This document shows, piece after piece, positions 1 to 11,229 of a stretch of 64,000 nucleotides of DNA. This DNA comes from Aptenodytes patagonicus (lineage: Eukaryota; Chordata; Aves; Sphenisciformes; Spheniscidae), in the NCBI RefSeq assembly GCF_965638725.1, contig NC_134970.1, positions 4,965,001 through 5,029,000 on the forward strand, in the 5' to 3' direction. Within the stretch, counting starts at the first letter, position 1, and every line of letters starts with the position of its first letter. The translations under genes and the position numbers were made by a program. The notes beneath the pieces are model-generated. The model did not search any database. It was given only the letters and a program-made list of their open reading frames with translations, and was not told the DNA's origin.

Positions 1-836
1 CCTTCAGCTGTGACTCTCCCGAGAGCAGAGGGAGGCAAGTCTGGGGAGGGGGGGGTCCGAGCTCCAGCCGAAGCCCTTGGTCAAACAGCAGCGTGGCTCT
101 TCCAGCCATGGGGAGACGCGCCCGGGCTTCCTGCTGAGCTCTCCCCAGGTACGAGGGGCAGGGAAGCAGGCTGTGATGGAGGTTCTTAAGAGGGGGGTAA
201 AGTCAGCGTGCTCTGCGTGCGTCCGCTCTTGCTCTGCAGGGGGAAGGGGGGCAGAAAATGGGCTTTAACAGAGCGGTGTGCGGCGACCAGGGCGTCTCTG
301 CCGGAGTGGGGTGGGCTGCCTCCCTGCTCGGGGGACGGAGGACGAATCAGACCTTTGCCAGGTTGCCTGCTCTCGTGGAAAGAAATTCCGATTTCTCTGT
401 GACCGTGGAGGGAGGCTGAGCAGAGCCGAGTGCCCCTTCTCAGGCACCGTGCGTGGAGGGGGGCTGGGGTTTACTTGGGCGTTGTTACGCGGCGATTAAA
501 GCATCTGTGCATCAGACAGGAAGGTTGCTGTAAGTGATGGCCTGAAATCCAACGGCTGGAAGAGGATGCGGGAGGGAGGGGGTGGCAGTGTTCTGCCCCA
601 CCGCTGCTGTGTGTGCCGCAGCCCCTCTCGTGTCAGCCCTCTTAGTGCCCGAGGTCGGTACGTGGGGCAGAGCTGCCATCCTTGGGAGCCTTCCTCCTTC
701 TCCTCCTCCTCCTGCTGCGGGGACGTGCTGGGAGGTGAGGTCAGGAGGGTGCTGTAACACACGAGATCTTCGCTCCCGCACCTGATATGGATTCTGTTGC
801 CCTCTGCTCCCATGTCGCTCCTTCCTGTCCCCGCAG
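1..836 (+). other. ANKS1A: ANKS1A intron (partial), no exon seen
   Basis: This stretch is the intron before the first ANKS1A exon in the window. It is GC-rich and ends in a polypyrimidine tract and CAG acceptor at 834-836. I looked for the preceding SAM1 exon, which should encode the conserved part of SAM1 before the Asn-Val-Met motif, and did not find it, so it lies left of the window. Confidence 0.7.
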
Positions 837-935
837 GGCTGTAATGTCATGGAAGACCAGGACCTTCGGGACATCGGGATCGGTGACCCGCAGCACCGTC
901 GGAAGCTCCTCCAGGCTGCTCGCTCCCTCCCGAAG
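837..935 (+). CDS. ANKS1A: ANKS1A exon: end of SAM domain 1
   Basis: The 33 codons open in frame after the acceptor CAG at 834-836 and end before the donor GTCAGC. The peptide has the conserved SAM helix-5 region with [17 protein letters not shown], typical of ANKS1 SAM1. Confidence 0.95.
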
Positions 936-3900
936 GTCAGCGCCGACACCCCTCACGTGAAACAGGGACGGGGCATTGCCCAGCACGGCTGTGAAAGCAG
1001 AGGAAACAAAAGCCAGTCCCTGTGACTCCAGCCATGTCCCTGTGACCCACGGAGGGATCGTAGGGGCTGTGAGAAGGGGTTTGGGAATAGCAGGGAGGAG
1101 GAGGAGTATATTGGTCCGCCAGGCTGTGTGGATGGGATGACTCTGTGCTGGGGAGGGGGCGGCCGTCCCTCCTGCCGGTCTTGATCCCAAGCGCATTCCC
1201 TGTTTATACAGTGACTATTTTACTTTAAAGCTGCTAGTGGAGATGATGATGGCCTTTAAACTGCTTTTAATTGACGCTGTATGCCTTGGGATCCCAGCCT
1301 CCTGAGGCTTTTAACCCCTTTCTTGTGCTTTTACAGTTGAAACCCCTGGGCTGTGATGGGAACAGCCAGCCTTCGGTTCCCGCATGGCTCGACTCTTTGG
1401 GGCTGCAGGATTACATTCAGTCCTTCCTCTCGAGTGGCTACAGCTCTATCGACACTGTGAAAAACCTCTGGGAGCTTGAAATAGTAAACGTGAGTATTGC
1501 TTTTCTCTTGCCACGGCACCGAGGTCCTGCCCACGTTCCCGCCGGGGCTGTGACTTGCAGGGAGTCGTGTTAAATGGGAACAGCACTTCTGGAAGAGGGG
1601 AAGCTTTGCTGAGGGCAGGAAAGCCTACAGTGACCGTGGTCTCTCCCTGCAGGTGTTGAAAGTGAATCTGCTCGGCCATCGGAAGAGGATCATTGCCTCC
1701 CTGGCAGACAGACCGTACGAGGAGCCACCGGCAAAGCCGCCGCGGTTCTCGCAGCTGAGAGTGAGTCACTCTTTGTGTTCCCTGCCTGGCTGATACGTCT
1801 GTGCGGAGCGTGCTCGGCAGTGGCCGGGGTGCTTTCTTCTGCCCTGGCTCTCCTTCACTTTCCTTCCTTTCTTTCAAAGAACTAAACCTGGGTCTGTCAG
1901 GAATAATTGTCCCCTTTCTGATTAGCAGCTGTCACCTCTGGGGGACTAGAGGATGTTTACTGAGAGCTCAGGTCCTGGATGGGGATCCAGGCTCAGAGAG
2001 GGAGGCACGTTCAGCCTTACTCTGTTGCTTTCATGCACAGGAAATTCTGCCTGGCAAAATCAATAAAAAAGGGGGAAAAAAAACCCCCTACAACGTCAAT
2101 ATTTAAGTTAAAACTCCTTTGAAGGTAAGTATCGAGAGTAATAAGCACAGAGAGTGATCTTGGAAAATTGCATTCCTTTTTAAAAAAAGGAAGGGGTAAA
2201 ACCTAAATGGCTTGTTTCTTATTAAACCGATTTGACCTGGAGCTTGGGTTACTCCTGGTTCTCAGATACTTGGTGGTTTGGGAAGAAAGTTCTTGAAGCA
2301 TTGAGGCAACTGCACATCTGGCTGTGCGGAGGAGGGAGTGTTTTGTGTTAAACGGTTCCCATGGACGCACCTTGGCTGCTGCTGGAGATGATGCAGAGCC
2401 CAGTACTCCCACTCCGAGCATGGTCAAGCAGAACTTGGGAAGCGTAACAGCCAGGCTGGCTCCGACTTGGCCAGAGCAACCGGAGCGCTTGGGCAGAGTA
2501 AAAACAAATGACAAATTTGACGTTGCGCTGTACAAATTCTGCTGTGGCTGGGCCCCACAACAGCAAACGTCGCCGTTTGTTCGGACAGACGCGCTCTAGC
2601 TGAAGTGGTGGATGAGTTTACCAACTCTTAGCTTTCTTCTTTGCGGGTCGAACTCCATCTTCCCTGTGCAAAAGAGCTGAAGTGTGCGAACACGTCAGTG
2701 CTGGGAGATGTCTTAACGTGGCCGGTTGTATCCATTCGGCTTTTCACCTTACCAACTCCAGCGACCCAAGCAGCAGACACTCGCACAGGCATGACCCTGC
2801 TATTGAAATCAGCGGGGGAGGGTAACATTCAGCCCTTGCAGGTCAAATTCTGGATGCCTGCCCCATGGGAAACGTCAGGCAGCTCCTTCGGATCAGTTGT
2901 CTCCATGCAAGGTGGGTGCCTGCACTGAACGGGTAGCAGGGCGCTACTCCCACCTCTGTGCCCTGCACCGAAGGGGAATACCGAGCTGGCTTTCTTCCCC
3001 TTGTTTCCTGGCCAGATGTAAGGCAGCCTTCCCGCAGGCAGGAGTGCGAGATGGGATGCAGCTGGGACCTGTGTTTTGATTGCTCCGGCTGGGAGTCTGA
3101 GCTCTGTCTCCCTGGGCCGGCTGGGCTTCTCTAGAGCTCTTGCTCTCGCTGCCAAATAGCACTCGACGTGATTTGTGGATGTTGATTTTTTTGCTGCGGG
3201 AGTGGCAGCCTTTGGATGTCAGGCCCTTCGTTATCGGGGTTGGCTGGGAGGGGAGCCGTCGCGTTCGCCGTTCTTCCTGAAAACTGACATTTGGGAGCTG
3301 AGTTTGGCAAAACCCGTTGAGCTTGCAGCTAACCTGTGAGCTCGGGAGCAGGGCGGCGTGCCACGGAGGGCGAGCATGTCGTGCTGCTTCCTCCCAGTGT
3401 TTGCAAATCAGCTTCCTGGAGCAGGAATTGGGAGTGATTGGAGTTTCCCCATCCCAAACGTCTGGTCCTTGCCCTGCTGCAGAGCTCTTCCCTCTCGCCT
3501 TGGATTCCCAAGGCTTTTCAACCAAAACAGTCTTAGCCGAAGCGAGTTGGGCTGCTGTGCCCTGCTTGCTCACACTGGATTTTTTTAGGAACTGGGGTTC
3601 AGGTGTAAAAAAAGAGAGGGTTCACGCTGGTACTGCACCAGGAACGTGTGCTCGGGAGCCGGGAGGCTGCCACGTACAAACCCTGCAGCTTCGCCCCGCT
3701 GCTCAACCGCCCCCTTTTCAGCCAACAAAAGCCCGGACAGGCAGCAGCCAGCTGAGGATCTGCAATTCTCTGAAACGCCCACTTGAGACCGATGAGACTG
3801 AAGGCAGGGGGAGAGGAGTCCTTTGGTGCAGCATCAACTGATTGATATGCTGGACGGGGAGGCGGTGTAAGAGAATGGGCCATTTGCAGCATTTCCTGGT

Positions 3901-6900
3901 GCTACAGCTGGTGCGATCCAGCGCCTGGCTCCGGCGTGGGGAGCGGAAGGACGTCAATGGCAAATTAAGCAAGTCCGCTGAATAGGACTAATGCGTGTTG
4001 CAGCTGTGAGCTTCCCGCATTGTCTGCCGGGCTGCTTGGCACGTACAGGCAGCGAATCTTGCCTGCAGTAAGAGCCAGGCTGTCAGGCATCTGGGCTGAT
4101 CTCTTGCTGGGCTCCCAGGGCTTTTCTCCTGGGGTGGCTGATAGTCAGTGGCTTGGAGTGCTTTGCTTAGTGCTCTAGCAGAGCCTGTTCTCTATAAACA
4201 CCCTGCCCACAGCTCAGCGTGTCTCCTTCCCTCCTGGGATGAGCTCACGGGAGGCGGAGGCGTGCTCGGCAGAAAGGGCTGCATACCTGCCTGAAACCGT
4301 CCTGGAGCAAACCAGGGGTAATCGTGCGGAAAATAAATGGTGTGATGGATGACACTGAGGCAGGAGGCCGCAGAGCGGGAGCTGACCCCGTTAACTCTGT
4401 TCGTTGCACCCTTTGTGTCGGGCACTGCAAAGGGGAGCGAGGGGTGGGCACGGCTGTGGCACAGGCTGACCGGGATGGTTATTGGTGCCTGCCTCTTTCA
4501 GTGCCAAGACTTGATGTCCCAGACGTCATCGCCCCTGAGCCAGAACGACTCCTGCACCGGCAGATCGGCCGATCTCCTGCTGCCCTCCGGGGACACCGGG
4601 AAGAGGCAACACGACCGTGGCACCGAGGTTGCTCCTTACTCCAGAGCTGAGCGCTACAAAGCACAGGTCAGTGGGTGCTTTTCTGTGTCCTAGGGGCCCC
4701 TCTGCTCGGTTCAGTGCAGACTCCCCCTTCTCTGGAGCTAGCAAGGAGTTAGGATGATGCATGGAGAGCCAGAGAGCCAGTCAGGCACAGCTTCCCTCAA
4801 GCATTAGAGCCAGCAGCTCGTTTATGCCTCAGTCTCAGCTTGAAAATGGGTGACTCACACTTCCATCAGCACTGGCACCTTCACCCGCAGCGTGCTGCCT
4901 CCTCCCAGCCCCTGTGGGATTTGGCCATTGCGAACCTGAGTTGCATCAACCTGGAGAGCCCTCCTGGGATGTGTGTTCCAACCCAGGTTGGACCTGTTGT
5001 GGCTTCACATCCATGTTTCTTCCCTTCCAGGAGGACCGCCGGGAGTCAAAGCTGACCCTGCGCCCCCCCAGCCTGGCTGCCCCGTATGCCCCAGTCCAAA
5101 ACTGGCAGCACCAGCCGGAGAAGCTCATCTTCGAGTCCTGCGGGTACGAGGCCAACGTAAGTGGCTTCTGGCTTGTGGAGGTTGCGAGGGTGAGGAGGCT
5201 CTGGGGTCAGGTTGTTGCGTGTGGAGTTGTCACGCTTCCTCCCCCTCCGTGGGTGACCTGTCCCTCCCCAGCCACGGCTGCTGGCTGCTCACGGGGCCGT
5301 GGCATTGCCTTGGGGTTGGCAGGGTGTCCTGCCTGAAGCCTTTAGGATGTCTGGGAGCACATTAACATCTCCTCCTCTTCCAAACAGTACTTGGGCTCCA
5401 TGTTGATCAAAGACCTCCGAGGGACGGAGTCTACGCAGGACGCCTGTGCCAAGATGAGGGTACGGAGGCCACGGGGACAGGGGGGGATTCACTCACACCC
5501 GGTGGTGGATGATGTGGAGGAGGGGGATGGGGGGATCTTGGTGAAGCTATGGTTCCCCAAACCCTGCAGGCTGCCCCCCGTGCAGAGCAGGGACCCAGAC
5601 CACCTAACAGGCTGTGCCACTGTTGCTGGTGAGCTGCCCCTCCCCAGCACTTTTCCCCATAGTGGGAAGGTCTGTGCAGTGGGAGAATGGGTGTTTTCAC
5701 TGGAGAAAGGGGTGCTGGGTTCGCTTCAGATCCCCGTTCCTCTGCTTCCACCAAGAGCAGGCTTTCCTCGTCCTGGTCCAAGACCCCCAAGGCCTGCCTT
5801 TGTGGGGCAGTGGGCTGGGGAGGGGGTGAGGAAGGGAGCATTTATTCACAACTTAGTCACTTGAATGTTCTTGTTTCTGAAGAAATCCACAGAGCATATG
5901 AAGAAGATCCCGACCATAATACTGTCCATCACGTACAAGGGGGTGAAGTTCATCGATGCCTCTAACAAGGTGAGCTTCCAATGCCTCAAAGCTGGTGTCT
6001 GGAGGGACAGGACCTGCAGTCCCACCTGCCTGGGGGCCTGCAGGTCATATCTAGTGGCTCCAGAAGCCACGGCTGATCCTGAGGAGCCTCAGGACTACAG
6101 GAGAGCACCAAGGTGGTGATGGTTATCTGAATGCCGAAGGCTTGGCAGACTGGCTCCTTGTGGACCATGTTGCCGTTTATTCCTCCCGTGGGAGGGAGCT
6201 AGGACTGGTCTGGCTGGGAGACCCCCCTCCCTGCCAGTACCTGTTTTGCTCCCTGTCCCCAGTACACGCGTGCCATGGCCACCGTTTGCCGGGTGTATTT
6301 GCCATCCCCGGAAGGGTGACGGGTGCTTGTGCTTGACCCCGGCAGAATGTCATTGCTGAGCACGAGATCCGGAACATCTCCTGCGCTGCTCAGGACCCTG
6401 AGGATCTCTGCACGTTCGCCTACATCACCAAGGACCTGCAGACCAGCCACCACTACTGCCACGTCTTCAGCACCGTGGATGTGGTGAGTGGGTTATCGCA
6501 TCTCGTCTCCCAGCACGCTGCAGTCCTTTGCAGTCCACTTATTTCATCACTCAGCTTTATTTGGCAAGTCATAGAACAGGATCTGGTCCCTTCTAGGGCT
6601 CTTTTACCTGTTTCTACCCTAAAATATTCCTTTCGGAGTCCTGGCTCAAAATGCTCTGGAGCTCTGTTGACAAAGAGAACATTTGTCTGGCTTCATTACT
6701 GCAGTCTCCAGTGTTGAATAAAGCGGGGCAGGAGTTTTTCCCTCCTGAGGAATATGCTGTGAACAAAACCCTAATACGCTCTCAATTATGTTGAGCGTAA
6801 TAGGCTGATTTAACAGCCTTTTAATTCACCGAGAGTGTGGAAGCATAACTTGCTTTTATTCTTGGGCAGAGTCGGCTGTACAAGATGTTTGGGCTTTTTC

Positions 6901-8786
6901 TCTTTACAATGCAAAACGCTGGTAAACTGCGATGCTTACGGGGCTGTAGCAGGCTCGCAGGTGGTCTCACCAGCCGGGGCTGCGCGAGCGTGGAGGCGGC
7001 TTCATGCCAGCTCCCCTGCGGGGCAGGAGCTCAGCGCTGCCCCATGTGTGCAGAGCGGCTTTGCCAGGGATACGTCAGGATGCGACCCGCTAATGGAAAG
7101 GCGATGTGCTCTGCCGAGGTCTGCGTCTCCAGGGCAAGCCGCTGAGCGCATGGACTCTGCACAGGGCAAGGTAGCTCGTAGGCACCTAACGGCTTTGTGT
7201 TTTCTGTGGTCTCTCCGAAGAACCTGACGTACGAGATCATCCTCACGTTGGGGCAGGCGTTCGAGGTCGCCTACCAGCTGGCCCTCCAAGCCCAGAGGGC
7301 GAAGCCCCTGGGTGCTGCAGCAGGAGAAATGATCGAAACAAAATCTTCCAAACCGGTGCCTAAACCGCGAGCCGGCATGAGGAAATCTGCAGTACGTATG
7401 TGCGGGCCGGCAGGCTGCCGGGTGCAATCTGCATGGTCTGAGCTGGGATTTCTCTTGAGCACCACATGCTTAAACCTCCCCCTTCGTGGTGGGGGGAGCC
7501 CAGATGCGGACACGGTGCCTGTAGCTTCAAGCACGGCTGATATTGCAGTGTCCGTGGCTCTGCTGGCAGTCCTGCTGCAGTGTTAGGTCTTCCCCTGGTA
7601 GGATGAGGGCAAGCAGAGGTGGAAATAGCCCGGGTGGGATGGGGCTCAAGTGCCCTGCTGGGTCTAGCACAGCTTCCGTGTGCAAACCTTGCAGAGCCGC
7701 AGTAAGACCAGTAGGTAACCTGCAGTTCGCAGTACGGGAGTGCCCCTGTAGCCAAAACCAGCGAAGACTGGAGCTGCTGAGGAGCAGAGACTGCTGCACA
7801 AGCCGTTGCCTTCCTTTAATGTCTCCTTTTGTCTGTGTTCTGCTTGCTCCCCCCGCTCAGGTGCCGCTCCCTCCCGACACTCGCTGTTGTTACTGTCACA
7901 CCTGTACAACACACCGCCCCTCCTACCTGCCGCTGCAGTCTGTTAGTCCCGGAGCTAAGGTCTTTACCCTTCTTCCTGCCATCTTCCATTATGAACCGAC
8001 CCGGGCCGCCCCAGCCGCCACTGGCCCGCCTGCCTCCCCGCTTCCCGCGTCTCCTGCTGTGGTCCCGTGTCCTGCCTCGCTGCTGTCTTCCCTCCCTGCT
8101 CGTTCCAGGGCCGTGCCATGGGCTCAGATGAACCCCGGGGACAAACCGCTCGTATCCGTCCCCGCTGATGTAGAGTGGCAGCTCTCAACTAACGGCGTTG
8201 CTCTTTCTGGTGGTGTTAACCTTCCTGTAGGATCCTGATTTAGGAGGACAAGATGAAAGAGCCTTGCTTGGTCAGGAGAGTAAATCATGTGGGAGCTCAC
8301 CTGCCAGGAGCCGTCTCCCTCTCTCTCCCTTTGCCTCCTTTTTTTATAGTGCCACCTTTATAGCGCTGAATTTTTCATGCTTGTTTGTGAGATGAAGCGA
8401 AGCTGTCACTAATGGTAATAGGGGCTTGCAGGCCTAACTCAGGAAGTCATCTCAGGGTGCTGGGTTGAGACTGACGTGGCTAGACATGTTTTAGCTGTGA
8501 AGGACTCGAATGCCTCCCCAGCAAGAGCTGCTTCCCCGCACACGTGCACATTTTTGGGATGGGCATTAGGCAGAGCAGCAGCCTCTCCGTGCTTTGAATC
8601 CCCACTCGTTCTGTCCCAGGAGCACGGGTGGTGACCTAACATGCCCTTTCTTTCCTTATTTTCTAGCTGGAGCCCCCCGAAGTGGACCAAGACTCCCAGT
8701 CTCATGCCAGTGTCTCCTGGGTCGTGGACCCCAAACAGGACTCCAAGCGGACCCTCAGCACTAAGTATGAGACCACTATCTTCTAA
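837..8786 (+). CDS. ANKS1A: ANKS1A, ankyrin repeat and SAM domain protein 1A (Odin), last ten coding exons
   Basis: The ten exons are 837-935, 1337-1489, 1653-1760, 4502-4666, 5031-5156, 5388-5459, 5883-5969, 6346-6483, 7221-7391 and 8667-8786. Joined, they give 412 residues plus a TAA stop. Every junction is phase 0 with GT/AG boundaries. The product reads as the end of SAM1 (local residues 1-30), a complete SAM2 (about 46-118), a Ser/Asp-rich linker, a phosphotyrosine-binding (PTB) domain (about 206-345), a basic Pro/Lys linker (KPVPKPR) and a C-terminus ending in TTIF. Human ANKS1A is about 1,130 residues, so this is roughly the last third; the ankyrin repeats lie left of the window. Family knowledge: ANKS1A (Odin) binds activated Eph and EGF receptors through its PTB and SAM domains and regulates their trafficking and turnover. 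The paralogue ANKS1B is less likely because TCP11 and SCUBE3 follow directly, as they do beside ANKS1A in human. Confidence 0.96.
936..1336 (+). other. ANKS1A intron, nothing further recognised
   Basis: A 401-base intron between the SAM1 and SAM2 exons. It ends in a T-rich tract and TTACAG. I see no repeat or extra exon in it. Confidence 0.8.
1337..1489 (+). CDS. ANKS1A: ANKS1A exon: SAM1-SAM2 linker and first part of SAM2
   Basis: The 51 codons run from the acceptor TTACAG to the donor GTGAGT. The motif [14 protein letters not shown] followed by [16 protein letters not shown] is the helix 1-3 region of the second SAM domain. Phase 0 at both ends. Confidence 0.96.
1653..1760 (+). CDS. ANKS1A: ANKS1A exon: end of SAM2 and linker
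   Basis: The 36 codons continue SAM2 ([15 protein letters not shown]) and end in a proline-rich stretch ([10 protein letters not shown]). The acceptor is CTGCAG and the donor GTGAGT, phase 0. Confidence 0.96.
1761..4501 (+). other. ANKS1A intron of 2.7 kb
   Basis: The longest ANKS1A intron in the window. It contains an isolated AATAAA (2062-2067) next to a small G5/A8/C5 inverted motif at about 2071-2088, but there is no sign of a terminal exon before it. Several open frames occur in GC-rich parts, but none has protein-like composition or splice sites. No transposon was recognised. Confidence 0.65.
4502..4666 (+). CDS. ANKS1A: ANKS1A exon: Ser-rich linker between SAM2 and PTB
   Basis: The 55 codons start after the acceptor TTTCAG with [18 protein letters not shown] and end AERYKAQ before the donor GTCAGT. 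The composition is polar and probably disordered, as expected of the ANKS1A inter-domain linker. Phase 0. Confidence 0.95.
4667..5030 (+). other. ANKS1A intron, nothing further recognised
   Basis: A 364-base intron ending in TTCCAG. It holds no recognisable repeat or additional exon. Confidence 0.75.
5031..5156 (+). CDS. ANKS1A: ANKS1A exon: linker and start of PTB domain
   Basis: The 42 codons include the conserved [15 protein letters not shown] stretch and then [13 protein letters not shown], the first strand of the PTB fold. The acceptor is TTCCAG and the donor GTAAGT, phase 0. Confidence 0.96.
5388..5459 (+). CDS. ANKS1A: ANKS1A exon: PTB domain strand 1 and helix 1
   Basis: A short exon of 24 codons starts [12 protein letters not shown] and ends CAKMR. 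The acceptor is AAACAG. The donor, AGG followed by GTACGG, is weak, but phase 0 and the join to the next exon (KSTEHMKK) fit the known family protein exactly. Confidence 0.94.
5460..5882 (+). other. ANKS1A intron with weak splice sites
   Basis: A 423-base intron bounded by GTACGG and the less common acceptor CTGAAG. Protein continuity across it is exact. No repeat seen. Confidence 0.7.
5883..5969 (+). CDS. ANKS1A: ANKS1A exon: PTB domain core
   Basis: The 29 codons encode [20 protein letters not shown] and the following VKFIDASNK, the beta-strand region of the PTB domain. The acceptor is AAG rather than CAG and the donor is GTGAGC. Phase 0. Confidence 0.95.
5970..6345 (+). other. ANKS1A intron, nothing further recognised
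   Basis: A 376-base intron ending in CGGCAG. No repeat or exon recognised. Confidence 0.7.
6346..6483 (+). CDS. ANKS1A: ANKS1A exon: PTB domain strands around the phosphotyrosine pocket
   Basis: The 46 codons include the [13 protein letters not shown] and [11 protein letters not shown] motifs and [12 protein letters not shown], which are highly conserved in the ANKS1 PTB domain. The acceptor is GGCAG and the donor GTGAGT. Phase 0. Confidence 0.96.
6484..7220 (+). other. ANKS1A intron, nothing further recognised
   Basis: A 737-base intron containing an AATAAA at 6717-6722 and an AT-rich patch at about 6715-6830. It ends in the unusual acceptor CCGAAG. No transposon recognised. Confidence 0.65.
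7221..7391 (+). CDS. ANKS1A: ANKS1A exon: PTB C-terminal helix and basic linker
   Basis: The 57 codons start [20 protein letters not shown], the C-terminal helix of the PTB domain, and end in the proline/lysine-rich [10 protein letters not shown] region. The acceptor is CCGAAG, an AAG type, and the donor GTACGT. Phase 0. Confidence 0.96.
7392..8666 (+). other. ANKS1A last intron
   Basis: A 1,275-base intron. It contains a long open stretch (7543-8238) following a good polypyrimidine/CAG motif at about 7850-7860, but the translation is low-complexity and Pro/Ala/Cys-rich and no good donor follows. I do not call an exon there. Confidence 0.6.
8667..8786 (+). CDS. ANKS1A: ANKS1A terminal coding exon
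   Basis: The 39 codons plus TAA start after TTCTAG. The peptide contains [12 protein letters not shown] and ends STKYETTIF, matching the conserved C-terminus. The last four residues (TTIF) fit a loose class I PDZ-ligand pattern; that is inference. Confidence 0.96.
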   Translation: MEPPEVDQDSQSHASVSWVVDPKQDSKRTLSTKYETTIF

Positions 8787-10289
8787 AGCAAACACACCCC
8801 GTGTCCACCTAGTCTAACCGTGCCTTTGCGATCTGATCTGTCTGCTGTTCTAAACTCCCTCTTCCTCCAGCTGCTCGCACTGAGCCCCGCGTAGGCACTA
8901 CGTCAAAGGCAGCAGCACTTAGGAGACTGTAGACTTAAACGGCTTTTGTACCTGATCACTACTGAACACTGTGAATTCTCCTTACTCGGAAACAAGGGTA
9001 ACACGCTGTTAGATATCTGTGAGGTGGGAGGTGCAGAGGGATGCAGGCTGGGGGAATCGGAGGTGTGGATCCAGGAAGCCGCCTGCTGTTTTCACGTCTT
9101 TCCCCTCGCTCTGGCACTGTGAATCCCTGGGGCAACGTGACGCTCCCCAGGCCTTTTTTTCTATTTCACCTTCTTATCCTTGGACTGATGGAGACCTCTT
9201 GTCTCCGCGGTGCACGCACTCCCTCCTCCTAGATCCTCTTCTTCCCGACTGAGCCACGGCTGCGTACTGTTCCAGTGAACTCACCCCTCTTCTTACCTGC
9301 CATTCGAATTGACACTAACCACTGTGATGCTGTCTGCAAATAACACACGTTCACTAGGTTTCCTCGCGGGGACCCTTGCCCACAATCTCTCCCCTCGAAG
9401 CCTGGAGCAGAAAACCTGCTCTGATGGGAGCGCTGGTTTGGGCCGGCTGCGATCGTTCCCACTGTGAGCTTTGTCCCCTCTCAGGGGGTGAGATGAGGTG
9501 CCGTTTTGCTTGCATGCATTTCAGTCCCTTGTAGGATTTTCCCCCCCCCCTGTAGTCCTTCTGTTTACACTCACCAAACTTCTCGTGAGCTGTGGGCGTA
9601 GTTCTCACTTGGCAGATTGTAAAGAGGCGAAGCTTTTAAAGGCAGATGTCGTTAGCCCCGTGTTGGGAAGGAAAGGTGTTTGAGAGGGGCTGGGTACCTT
9701 TAGAGGGCTGATAAAGCAGACGGAGCTCTGCTGTGTTCAGCAGGCTTACTGCAGGTGTGCTTTTTTTGCCAAAGGGAGAGATGTGATTGAAATCAGTCTG
9801 CTGCCGATCCCAAAGTTTCCAGTCTACAAACCGTTGCACGATGAGGGCTATAGGGATCTTGAAACATCTGTCGCCTTCCGTCCTTGAGAGCGAGGATTTC
9901 ACTTAGAGGTGACCCTGCGTTAGTGGGCACCTCTGCCTTTTCTGGCTGTTTCTCAAGTGCGCATGTTTTTCCTCTGGGAAAACGTCCCCGTTTCTGTGTA
10001 TCTCAGCAGAAGCAGCTTTTAATTCCAGAATATGACTGGGAATCATTTGCATGAGACCGCAGGGCACTTGGCACAGGTCGGAGCAGAGCTGGGACAGGTC
10101 TGGGAATGCCACGCAGCAGTTCACGACCCTGTGAAAGCCCCAGCGAGCCGTCCGTGGTCCTAACCCTGGTTCCTTCGCTTGCGTTTGCAAAGCTCGCTGA
10201 GATGAAACTGAGGAGGAGGAGGAGGAGGAGTATGATCTGATGAATAACAGCGCTGGGAGGCAGGACTCCTGCCCCGGTGCTGCTTCTCC

Positions 10290-10435
10290 CTGACTTGCTG
10301 TGCGTCCAAGCAACTTCGCCTCTCTTTGCCTCAGTTTCCCCGTGTACGGGATGGGGACGTACTTGCCTACCTCTCGGGAGGTGTAAGGCTCACTCCATTT
10401 GCAGAGCAGTTTTAAGACCCTTTAGCGAAAGGTGC
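10290..10435 (-). repeat. MIR-like CORE-SINE relic
   Basis: The + strand reads like the reverse complement of a MIR-type SINE: a CCTCAGTTTCCCC motif, then GGGATGGGGACGTACTTG and CCTACCTC, in the right order and spacing. It is strongly diverged. The call is from recollection of the consensus. Confidence 0.5.
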
Positions 10436-11223
10436 TGCAACTTTCACGCTGTGGCAGCAAACCCCCGACGCTCAGCCTCGCTCTCCTGGCAGATGAAGTA
10501 CTTAACTCGCGCAGACGGCCTCGTAGCAAAGCTGCCTCTTGGACCCCGACCAGCTCCTCGCAGGCAGCGGCTGTCGCACCTTTCCCGGGGAAGAGGGGCT
10601 GCAGCCGTGCGGTAGTTGGGCTGCACAAAGCTCGCTGCTGTGCCTCTTGATGTGAGTGTCTGAACTTACCGTGGGTTTCGCATCTTGGCAAAATCCCCTC
10701 GCAGCCCAGTTTTGGAGAGCCGGTGGTGAGAGCGGGTCTGTGTTAGAGAGTCGTGAAGAGAGGTGGACGACAGCTACCTGCGCACCTCTGCATGAGATGT
10801 CTGGGTGGACATCTTAAACGGGGAAGAGGATGCACTCAGATCTCCAGTAAAGCTCCATTTGCAAAATAGCTCTTAGAATTTACCCCAAATCTCCCTTTGC
10901 GATCACCAGTTGGCATCAGTGGGGAGCGGTCAGAACAGCAGCCCTGGGTTATTTATACACCTGGTGTTCAGGGGCTAGAACAAGCTTGTCCGAGTTTTGC
11001 CGGGGCTTTAGAGCTGTTGCCTGACAGCTTGTGTTTCCCCAGACTTGCGGTGAAATCTGATGTTTCAAAATCTTTATTTAGCTCTTTCTCAGCAATGAGT
11101 TTGATCTCCCAAGTCATTTGTGGCTTAATGGCACTGAGCGGCAAACTGACTTCAAAATAAGGGCCAGGCTAGTAAGAACCCAAGTGAGAGGACTCAGAGG
11201 ATTGTCTTAAAGCGAAAAAAAAA

Positions 11224-11229
11224 AATAAA
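11224..11229 (+). terminator. ANKS1A: Candidate proximal poly(A) signal of ANKS1A
   Basis: A canonical AATAAA in an A-rich run, 2.4 kb after the stop. The downstream region is only moderately GT-rich, so its use is uncertain. Confidence 0.3.

Noticed and set aside
2041-2110. Possible retroposed mRNA 3' end (AATAAA next to A-rich stretch)
   Set aside because: No target-site duplication or coding remnant was found; an A-rich intronic patch explains it.
7543-8238. Long open frame in the last ANKS1A intron, preceded by a good acceptor-like tract
   Set aside because: The translation is Pro/Ala/Cys-rich and low-complexity, no convincing donor follows, and the flanking exons join exactly without it.
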